Below, piece after piece: positions 1-5,422 of a DNA stretch of 6,835 nucleotides. Source of the stretch: Sphingomonas sp. (lineage in GTDB: Bacteria; Pseudomonadota; Alphaproteobacteria; Sphingomonadales; Sphingomonadaceae); NCBI GenBank assembly GCA_021154945.1, contig JAJNQF010000351.1, positions 1 through 6,835 on the forward strand, read 5' to 3'. Under the pieces are notes generated by a model. It made no database searches, had not been told where the DNA came from, and was given only the letters and a program-made list of their open reading frames with translations. The position numbers and the translations under genes are program-made. How positions within the stretch are numbered: the first letter of the stretch is position 1; each line of letters starts with the position of its first letter.

Positions 1-1491
1 GTCAGCCGCGAGCTGATGTGGCTCTATGCCAAGGCCGGCGCGCGCATCTCGACCTGCGTCGGCGGTATGGACGCCTCGAAGGAGCGTCGTTCGCTCGCAC
101 ACGGCGCGCATATCGTCGTCGGCACGCCGGGCCGTCTGCGCGATCATCTCGAGCGTGGCGCGCTCGACCTGTCGGCCCTGAAGGTCGCGGTGCTCGACGA
201 GGCCGACGAGATGCTCGACATGGGCTTCCGCGAAGACCTCGAACAGATCCTCGACGCGTCGCCCGAACAGCGTCGTACGCTGCTGTTCTCGGCGACGATG
301 CCGCGGCCGATCGTCGCGCTCGCCAAGCGCTACCAGAAGGATGCGCTGCGGATCTCGACCGTCGGCGAGGATCGCGGTCATGGCGACATCTCGTACCAGG
401 CCGTCACGGTCTCGCCGTCCGAGATCGAGCATGCGGTGATCAACCTGCTGCGCTTCCACGAGGCGGAGACGGCGATGCTGTTCTGCGCGACTCGCGACAA
501 TGTGCGTCATCTGCACGCCAGCCTGGTCGAGCGTGGCTTTGCCGCGGTCGCGCTGTCGGGCGAGCATTCGCAGAACGAGCGTAACGCGGCTCTTCAGGCC
601 CTGCGCGATCGTCGTGCGCGCGTCTGCGTTGCCACGGACGTTGCGGCTCGCGGGATCGATCTGCCGACGCTGTCGCTGGTCGTTCATGTCGAGCTGCCGC
701 GCGATGCCGAGACGCTCCAGCATCGCTCGGGTCGTACCGGCCGTGCGGGCAAGAAGGGCACCGCCGTCCTGATCGTGCCGTTCCCGCGTCGCCGTCGCGT
801 CGAGATGATGCTCCGTGGTGCCAAGATCAACGCGGAGTGGGTCAACGCCCCGACCGCGGAGGACATCCGCAAGAACGATCACGAGCGCCTGATCGGCATG
901 CTGTTGCAGCCGGTCGAGGTCGAGGAGGAGGATCGCGCACTCGCCGTCCGCCTGATGGCCGAGAAGACGCCGGAGGATATCGCCGCCGCGCTGGTACACA
1001 TGCACCGTGCGACGATGCCGCAGGCCGAGGATCTGATCGACCAGAGCAAGCAGCCGACTCAGGACGAGCGTTCGCAGGGGCCGCGCGCGGGCTTCGAGGA
1101 CACGGTCTGGTTCCGGATGGACATCGGTCGTCGCCAGAACGCCGATCCGCGCTGGATCCTGCCGTTGATCTGCCGTCGCGGGCACATCACGAAGTCCGAG
1201 ATCGGTGCGATCCGCATCGGCCCGAACGAGACCGCGTTCGAGATTCCCCGCGCGGTGGCGTCGCGGTTCTCGGCGGCGATCCAGCGGACGGCGCAGGCGG
1301 GCGAGGAAGAGAGCGGCGTTGCCATCGAGGCGATGCAGGGCGCGCCCGAGAGCGGTGCGCGGCATGACGGCGGCGGCGGTGGTCGCAGCAACGCGAGCGG
1401 TCCCCGCTCGACGCTGCACCGTGCGGCCCCGCGTGGCGGTCCAGCTCCGACGCGGAAGCCGCCGTATCGTGGGAATCGCGAGCGGAGCTGA
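1..1491 (+). CDS. DEAD-box ATP-dependent RNA helicase with DbpA-type RNA-binding domain (5' partial)
   Basis: ATP-driven RNA unwinding or remodelling enzyme of the cytoplasm, probably acting in ribosome assembly or mRNA turnover. The reading frame is open from base 1, so the start lies upstream. The first visible residues (VSREL) follow where motif Ia would be, so the Q motif and Walker A are outside the window. Visible motifs in order: GG near 61, TPGR (motif Ib) near 124-135, DEAD (motif II) at 196-207, SAT (motif III) at 289-297, ATDVAARGID (motif V) at 631-660 and HRSGRTGRAG (motif VI) at 721-750. A linker leads to a domain at about 1090-1300 that resembles the DbpA RNA-binding domain (GFEDTVWFRMDIG, then a segment with ITKSEIGAIRIG). 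The last 50 or so residues are Gly-, Arg- and Pro-rich and likely disordered. The gene uses many CGT arginine codons, as highly expressed genes often do. The family call is firm. The exact subfamily (DeaD/CsdA, DbpA or other) and the 23S rRNA target of true DbpA cannot be assumed. Confidence 0.95.
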   Translation, partial: VSRELMWLYAKAGARISTCVGGMDASKERRSLAHGAHIVVGTPGRLRDHLERGALDLSALKVAVLDEADEMLDMGFREDLEQILDASPEQRRTLLFSATMPRPIVALAKRYQKDALRISTVGEDRGHGDISYQAVTVSPSEIEHAVINLLRFHEAETAMLFCATRDNVRHLHASLVERGFAAVALSGEHSQNERNAALQALRDRRARVCVATDVAARGIDLPTLSLVVHVELPRDAETLQHRSGRTGRAGKKGTAVLIVPFPRRRRVEMMLRGAKINAEWVNAPTAEDIRKNDHERLIGMLLQPVEVEEEDRALAVRLMAEKTPEDIAAALVHMHRATMPQAEDLIDQSKQPTQDERSQGPRAGFEDTVWFRMDIGRRQNADPRWILPLICRRGHITKSEIGAIRIGPNETAFEIPRAVASRFSAAIQRTAQAGEEESGVAIEAMQGAPESGARHDGGGGGRSNASGPRSTLHRAAPRGGPAPTRKPPYRGNRERS

Positions 1492-1499
1492 GGGCTCTC

Positions 1500-1525
1500 G
1501 CGCCATTCTCGTGAGGGAATGGCGC
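1500..1525 (+). terminator. Hairpin after the helicase, possible terminator
   Basis: Bases 1500-1510 pair with 1515-1525 (11 bp including one G-U) around a GTGA tetraloop, a GNRA-type loop. It starts 9 bases after the helicase stop codon. No T-run follows directly; the nearest is TTTT at 1542-1545. It may therefore be an imperfect intrinsic terminator or a 3'-end stabilising hairpin. Confidence 0.45.
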
Positions 1526-1544
1526 ATGCCCCAGGACTCCGTTT

Positions 1545-1573
1545 TCCTGACGAAAGTCAGGATCCAGAGTAAC
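1545..1573. repeat. Short palindromic repeat, single arm (REP-like), related to the element at 5341-5422
   Basis: Bases 1545-1562 form a perfect 7-bp stem (TCCTGAC / GTCAGGA) closed by a GAAA tetraloop. The same 18 bases occur at 5346-5363, and similarity continues to 1573 with three differences (a C/T, a G/A and a T/A change). Only one arm of the longer inverted repeat is evident here. It lies between the helicase hairpin and the YaiI-family gene and ends about 20 bases before that gene's conserved coding sequence. I recall this motif as frequent in sphingomonad intergenic regions, but I cannot verify that here. Confidence 0.75.
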
Positions 1574-1629
1574 GAACGAACGTATCTTCCAACACGATCC
1601 GGATCCTCGTCGACGCGGACGCGTGCCCG

Positions 1630-2043
1630 GTGAAAGATGAGATCTACAAGGTCGCGTGGCGTCACGAAGTCCCCGTGACGATCGTCGCCAACAGCCATTT
1701 CCGCATCCCCATCCACCCGCTGATCTCCCGCGTGGTGGTCAGCGACGGGTTCGACGCGGCCGATGACTGGATCGCCGAACAGGCCGATGCGAAGTCGGTC
1801 GTGATCACCGCCGACATTCTGCTCGCCGATCGCTGCGTGAAGGCCGGTGCGACCGTGCTCGCCAATACCGGCAAGCCCTTCACCACCAGCTCGATCGGCG
1901 GCGCCATCGCGACGCGTGCGATCATGGCGGACTTGCGCGCGGGCGGCGACATCATCGGCGGTCCGGCACCGTTTTCGAAGGCGGATCGATCGAGTTTTCT
2001 GTCGGCGCTCGATGCGGCGCTGGTGCGGTTGAAGCGCGGCTGA
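1630..2043 (+). CDS. YaiI/YqxD family protein (UPF0178, DUF188); start codon uncertain
   Basis: Small soluble protein of the UPF0178/DUF188 family, which has a NYN/PIN-like fold and no well-established function. Recognisable conserved segments are TIVANSHFRIP, VVVSDGFDAADDWI, VVITADILLAD, ANTGKPFT and the C-terminal GGPAPFSKADRSSF. The coordinates use the first canonical start, GTG at 1630, giving 137 residues. Family similarity clearly begins earlier: reading the same frame from 1594 gives TIRILVDADACPVKDEIYK, which contains the DADACP motif that normally follows the initiator Met. Between the in-frame TAA at 1570-1572 and 1630 there is no ATG, GTG or TTG. The protein as annotated therefore lacks the first beta strand and its Asp residues. 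It may start at a rare codon such as ATC (1597), or have lost its start and be decaying. The rest of the frame is intact. Family call firm, start and functionality doubtful. Confidence 0.85.
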   Translation: MKDEIYKVAWRHEVPVTIVANSHFRIPIHPLISRVVVSDGFDAADDWIAEQADAKSVVITADILLADRCVKAGATVLANTGKPFTTSSIGGAIATRAIMADLRAGGDIIGGPAPFSKADRSSFLSALDAALVRLKRG

Positions 2044-2054
2044 GATTGCGCGCC

Positions 2055-2208
2055 GATCCTCCCCTATGAGGGGAGGTGGCAGGCCGCAGGCCTGACGGAG
2101 GGGTAGCCCGCTATCGAGGCAGGCCTGACGGAGGGGTAGCCCGCTATCGAGAACGCGATACCCCTCCGTCTGGCAAGCGCCAGCCACCTCCCCTTGCAGG
2201 GGAGGATC
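2055..2208. repeat. 154-bp inverted-repeat element with nested hairpins
   Basis: The left arm (2055-2105) and right arm (2159-2208) are inverted copies. Outer blocks of 11, 12 and 12 bases match exactly, separated by variable segments of 3 and 12-13 bases. Each arm folds on its own: CCTCCCCT/AGGGGAGG stems at 2058-2076 and 2187-2205 with 3-base loops, then a second stem at 2080-2094 (left, 6 bp) and 2170-2183 (right, 5 bp). The second stems pair in both arms although their sequences differ. The element fills most of the gap between the YaiI-family gene and the Hsp70 gene. It could be a non-autonomous mobile repeat, and its hairpins may also act as a terminator. The remaining gap (2209-2289) shows nothing I can name. 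Confidence 0.88.
2086..2151. repeat. 33-bp perfect tandem duplication (two copies)
   Basis: Bases 2086-2118 and 2119-2151 are identical, 33 bases each. The duplicated unit spans the loop and right half of the left-arm hairpin, the conserved GACGGAGGGGTA block and the spacer beyond it. It lies inside the 2055-2208 inverted repeat and lengthens its centre. Identity across the whole unit suggests a recent slippage or duplication event. Confidence 0.95.
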
Positions 2209-2289
2209 TAGATACGGTTTTACCGCCCGCCGAAGCACGCACGGGGTTGCCATCCTGTGCCCCGCATCGCCATAGGCGCGCGTTCATAC

Positions 2290-2294
2290 AAGGA
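2290..2294 (+). promoter_or_regulatory. Ribosome binding site of the Hsp70-family gene
   Basis: AAGGA sits six bases before the ATG at 2301 and selects that start over the much longer open frame reaching back to 2076. The extra upstream codons would translate the repeat element, which argues against an earlier start. Confidence 0.65.
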
Positions 2295-2300
2295 CGACGC

Positions 2301-3599
2301 ATGCAGATGGACGCTGGCGGCCCCGCGCTGGGGCTGGATTTCGGCACGACCAACAGCGTCGTGGCGCTCGGGACCAAAGACGGCACGCCCGAGCTGGTGA
2401 CCTTCGCGGCGCCAGCAGAGACGAGCCCGGTATTCCGCTCGGCGTTATGCTTCTGGCAGGACGACAGCGGCAAGGGGCTCGCGTCGGATGCGGGGCCGTG
2501 GGCGATCGCCGAATATATGGAATATCCGCTCGACAGCCGGTTCATCCAGTCGTTCAAATCGGTCGCGGCGATGAAGACGTTCGAGCAGGCTTCGGTGTTC
2601 GACAAGCGCTATCGCTTCGAAGAGATGGGCCAGCTGTTCCTAGAAAAGCTGATCGCGCATGCGGGTGGCAAGCTCGATACGCGGCCGCACCGGATCGTCG
2701 TCGGGCGGCCGGTGGAATATGCCGGTGCGCGGCCCGACGAGGCGCTCGCCCGCACCCGCTACGACGCGATGTTCAAGGGCTTCGGCGCGGAGATTCATTA
2801 CGTCTATGAGCCGCTCGGGGCGGCGTACAGCTACGCGACGCGGCTGACCGAGCCGGCGACGATCCTGGTGGCGGATTTCGGCGGCGGTACGAGCGACTTT
2901 TCGGTGGTGCGCGTCGCTGAGCCGGGCGCGGCGCGTCGGTGTACGCCGCTGGGGCATGCGGGCGTCGGGATTGCGGGGGATCGGTTCGATTACCGGATCC
3001 TCGACCGGCTGGTGTTGCCGATGCTGGGCAAGGGCGGTGCGTACAAGTCGTTCGGCAAGGAGCTTGAAATCCCGCGCGCGTATTTCGCCGACTTCGCGGA
3101 CTGGTCGCGGCTGGCGCTGATGCGCAATCGTAAGACGATGACGGAGCTGGAGCGTTTACAGAAGACGGCGGTCGATCCGGACGCGATCGGGCGGATGATC
3201 GCGGTGATCGAGAATGAGCTGGGGTATCCGCTGTACGATGCGGTTGGGTCTTTGAAGCGTGCGTTGTCGAGTGGTGAGGACGCGCATTTCCACTTCGCGG
3301 GCGCGGGGCTGGAGATCGAGGCGGACGTGACGCGCGCGCAGTTCGAGGGCTGGATCGCCGACGACGTCGTGCGGATCGAGGCGGCGGTCGACCGGGCGCT
3401 CGAGGTGGCTAACGTCGGCGGTGGTGAGATCGACCGGGTGTTCCTGACCGGTGGATCGTCGCTGATTCCGCGCATCCGGCGGATCTTCGTCGAGCGGTTC
3501 GGCGAGGCGGCGATTATGAGCGGCGGCGAACTGACCTCGATCGCGCACGGCCTCGCGCTGATCGGCGAGCAGGACGATATCGCGGCGTGGTCGGCCTGA
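2301..3599 (+). CDS. Hsp70-family ATPase, nucleotide-binding domain only (YegD-like)
   Basis: Actin-fold ATPase of the Hsp70 superfamily, cytoplasmic, 432 residues. The ATG at 2301 was chosen for its AAGGA ribosome site and because the ATPase domain begins at once. Three nucleotide-binding signatures are intact: GLDFGTTNS (residues 11-19, phosphate 1), ADFGGGTSDFSVV (from about 191, phosphate 2) and FLTGGSSLIPRI (from 381, adenosine motif). The protein ends about 40 residues after the adenosine motif, so the DnaK substrate-binding domain and lid are absent. Length and layout fit the YegD-type branch (E. coli YegD is about 450 residues), whose clients and function are poorly known. It is the first gene of a coupled trio: its TGA (3597-3599) overlaps the ATG of the next gene by one base. 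No CIRCE or heat-shock promoter was seen upstream. ATPase fold firm; chaperone activity is inferred from the family only. Confidence 0.92.
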   Translation: MQMDAGGPALGLDFGTTNSVVALGTKDGTPELVTFAAPAETSPVFRSALCFWQDDSGKGLASDAGPWAIAEYMEYPLDSRFIQSFKSVAAMKTFEQASVFDKRYRFEEMGQLFLEKLIAHAGGKLDTRPHRIVVGRPVEYAGARPDEALARTRYDAMFKGFGAEIHYVYEPLGAAYSYATRLTEPATILVADFGGGTSDFSVVRVAEPGAARRCTPLGHAGVGIAGDRFDYRILDRLVLPMLGKGGAYKSFGKELEIPRAYFADFADWSRLALMRNRKTMTELERLQKTAVDPDAIGRMIAVIENELGYPLYDAVGSLKRALSSGEDAHFHFAGAGLEIEADVTRAQFEGWIADDVVRIEAAVDRALEVANVGGGEIDRVFLTGGSSLIPRIRRIFVERFGEAAIMSGGELTSIAHGLALIGEQDDIAAWSA

Positions 3600-4261
3600 T
3601 GGTGCCGCGGGTTCTATTGGGGACGGCGCAGGTGCCGGGTGGGGGTGAACTCCGCTTGCTCCAGCGTGGTGCCGAGTTCTCGATCATGCTTGGCGCGAAC
3701 GAGTTGATGAACAGCCGGCTTAGTGGGTCGGAAGAGGCGCTGGCGGAGCAGGCGTGCGACCGGATCGGTGCGCGGCCCGGCGTGCGGATGCTGATCGGTG
3801 GGCTCGGGATGGGGTTCACGCTGCGCGCGGCGCTGGGGCGGCTCGGGTCCGATGCGGAGGTGGCGGTCGCGGAGATCGTGCCGGCGGTAATCGAGTGGGC
3901 GCGAGGGCCGATGGCGGCGCTCCACGGCGAGAGCCTGACCGATCCGCGGACCCGCGTCTTCGAGGGCGACGTTGCCGCGGCGATTGCCGAGGGGGAGTGG
4001 GACGCGATCCTGCTTGATGTCGACAACGGTCCGGACGGGATCTTGCGGCCAGGGAACGATCGGCTTTACGGAGCCCGCGGATTGTCTTTGGCGCGGGCGG
4101 CTTTGCGGCCGGGCGGCGTGCTTGCCGTATGGTCTTCTGCGCCGAGCAAGCCGTTCGCCACACGCCTTGCTGAAGCCGGTTTTGCAGTCGACGAAGTGAT
4201 CGCGCGGGCGACGCGGAAGGGCGGCGCGCGGCACACGATCTGGTTCGCTACCAGGGCATGA
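3599..4261 (+). CDS. Spermidine-synthase-like SAM-binding-fold protein
   Basis: Rossmann-fold protein resembling the spermidine synthase / class I methyltransferase group, 220 residues, likely cytoplasmic. Residues 64-74 (MLIGGLGMGFT) form the glycine-rich nucleotide motif, AEIVP (91-95) carries the acidic residue ending beta 2, DPRTRVFEGD (115-124) leads into motif III, and WDAILLDVDNGP (134-145) matches the position of the catalytic DSTDP loop of spermidine synthases. Glycine motif and acidic loop both depart from classical SpeE (usually GGGDGG and D-S/T-x-D-P), and the N-terminal beta domain is short. Aminopropyl transfer is therefore doubtful and the true substrate unknown. Start: ATG 3599 overlaps the Hsp70 stop (TGATG), implying coupled translation; a GTG at 3587 in the same frame would add four residues. 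Its stop overlaps the next gene by four bases (ATGA). Fold call good, reaction open. Confidence 0.75.
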   Translation: MVPRVLLGTAQVPGGGELRLLQRGAEFSIMLGANELMNSRLSGSEEALAEQACDRIGARPGVRMLIGGLGMGFTLRAALGRLGSDAEVAVAEIVPAVIEWARGPMAALHGESLTDPRTRVFEGDVAAAIAEGEWDAILLDVDNGPDGILRPGNDRLYGARGLSLARAALRPGGVLAVWSSAPSKPFATRLAEAGFAVDEVIARATRKGGARHTIWFATRA

Positions 4262-5316
4262 TCTGGCGCTGGGCCGTCTTGATCGCGCTGTCGGCGGTGA
4301 TTGCGGGTCTGCTGGAGGTCGTCGGGCTGCCTGCGGGGTTGCTGCTCGGGCCGATGGTAGCTGCGGTCGTACTGGCGGTGCGCGGGTGGTCGCTGACCGT
4401 GCCGACGTCGGCGTTTCGCGGCGCGCAGGCGGCGGTGGGGACGCTGATCGCGGGATCGATCACCCCGGGAATCGTCGCGACGGTGGCGGATCATTGGCCG
4501 GTGTTCCTGATGGTCAATTTCGTCACGCTCGCGGCCAGCAGCGTGCTCGGGTATCTGCTGAGCCGCTGGCAGGTGTTGCCGGGTACGGTCGCGGTGTGGG
4601 GATCGACGCCCGGTGCGGCGAGCGCGATGGTGCTGATGGCGCAGGCGTACGGCGCGGATTCGCGGCTGGTCGCGGTGATGACCTATACGCGGGTCGTGAG
4701 CGTGGCGGTGGTCGCGTCGGTGCTGGCGGCAGTGATGGTCGGCGGGGGGAGCGGGCATCATGTCGCGGGGGCGTGGTTTGCACCCGTAGACCCGGTCGCC
4801 GTGCTGCGGACGATCGCGATTGCCGGTATTGGTGCGGGGGTGGGTGTCGCGTTGAAGCTTCCTGCCGGCGCCCTGCTTGGGTCGCTGATCGCGGGGGCGG
4901 CGCTCAATGTTACCGGCGTTGCGCAGCCGGTGTTGCCGCAGTGGCTGCTCGCTATCAGCTATGCGGTGGTCGGGTGGCGGATCGGGCTGTCGTTCACGCG
5001 CGATACGCTGCGGGTGGCGGGGAAGGCGATGCCGCGGATCCTGTTGTCGGTGGCGTTGCTGATTGCGTTCTGCGGGGGAATCGCGGCGGTGTTGACGCGG
5101 TGGTGGGGGATCGATCCGGTTACCGCGTATCTGGCGACGAGTCCTGGCGGGATGGACTCGGTCGCGATCATCGCCGCGTCTAGCCCGGTGGATGTGCCGT
5201 TCGTGATGGCGTTGCAGGTGCTGCGGTTTCTGGGGGTGTTGCTGATCGGGCCGCCGCTCGCGAAGTTCGTGGCGACGCGGCAAGGTGGAGTGCCTCCGCC
5301 GGTAATCCCGACTTAG
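4258..5316 (+). CDS. AbrB-family integral membrane protein (putative transporter)
   Basis: Polytopic inner-membrane protein, 352 residues, of the AbrB/YdeX-type family, often mislabelled 'ammonia monooxygenase'. Substrate unknown. It is unrelated to the Bacillus DNA-binding AbrB. About ten hydrophobic segments alternate with short loops, the first at roughly residues 5-42. An internal duplication typical of the family is visible: LPAGLLLGPMVA near the N terminus matches LPAGALLGSLIAG in the second half, and GSTPGAASAMVLMA (from 115) matches TSPGGMDSVAIIA (from 294), about 180 residues later. The paired Pro-Gly turns between helices probably sit in the transport path (inference). ATG 4258 overlaps the upstream stop by four bases, so translation is likely coupled; only a weak CAGGG lies in front. 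Last gene of the trio, convergent with the regulator gene and separated from it by the inverted repeat at 5341-5422. Confidence 0.88.
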   Translation: MIWRWAVLIALSAVIAGLLEVVGLPAGLLLGPMVAAVVLAVRGWSLTVPTSAFRGAQAAVGTLIAGSITPGIVATVADHWPVFLMVNFVTLAASSVLGYLLSRWQVLPGTVAVWGSTPGAASAMVLMAQAYGADSRLVAVMTYTRVVSVAVVASVLAAVMVGGGSGHHVAGAWFAPVDPVAVLRTIAIAGIGAGVGVALKLPAGALLGSLIAGAALNVTGVAQPVLPQWLLAISYAVVGWRIGLSFTRDTLRVAGKAMPRILLSVALLIAFCGGIAAVLTRWWGIDPVTAYLATSPGGMDSVAIIAASSPVDVPFVMALQVLRFLGVLLIGPPLAKFVATRQGGVPPPVIPT

Positions 5317-5340
5317 CGCTGCTCGGGCCTCGCATACTGC

Positions 5341-5422
5341 CGTCATCCTGACGAAAGTCAGGACCCAGGGTTACAGGGGATAGCGGTCGTGGCTCTGGGT
5401 CCTGACTTTCGTCAAGATGACG
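5341..5422. repeat. Near-perfect 30-bp inverted repeat between convergent genes (REP/BIME-like, likely bidirectional terminator)
   Basis: Bases 5341-5370 pair with 5393-5422, 28 of 30 positions matching, around a 22-base centre. The left arm contains a smaller hairpin at 5346-5363 (7-bp stem, GAAA loop) identical to the one at 1545-1562. It lies 24 bases after the AbrB-family stop codon, and its right arm runs 11 bases into the regulator gene on the minus strand, including that gene's stop codon. Position and structure suit termination from both sides, although no long T-run follows. The shared sequence elsewhere in the window marks it as a dispersed repeat family. Confidence 0.85.

Noticed and set aside
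1205..1633. Open frame crossing from the helicase 3' end through the repeat to the YaiI-family gene
   Set aside because: It has an arginine-rich composition without motifs, overlaps the helicase in another frame and ends inside the next gene. A frameshift joining it to that gene cannot be shown from the sequence.
2247..2276. Possible promoter for the Hsp70 operon: TTGCCA and CATAGG, 18 bases apart
   Set aside because: The -10 element matches consensus at only three of six positions, and such pairs arise by chance in GC-rich DNA.
2076..2300. In-frame extension of the Hsp70 gene back to GTG 2076, adding about 75 residues with an 11-residue repeat
   Set aside because: The extension translates the palindromic repeat and its tandem duplication. 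A good ribosome site at 2290-2294 and the family's usual N terminus support ATG 2301.
4258..5316. Ammonia monooxygenase or AbrB transition-state regulator
   Set aside because: Both labels occur for this family in databases. The protein is a polytopic membrane protein with an internal duplication, has no oxidase metal motifs and no SpoVT/AbrB DNA-binding fold.
4066..5346. 426-codon open frame on the minus strand opposite the AbrB-family gene
   Set aside because: It is rich in Arg, His, Pro and Gln with no recognisable motif, a normal by-product of high GC on the opposite strand of a clear membrane-protein gene.
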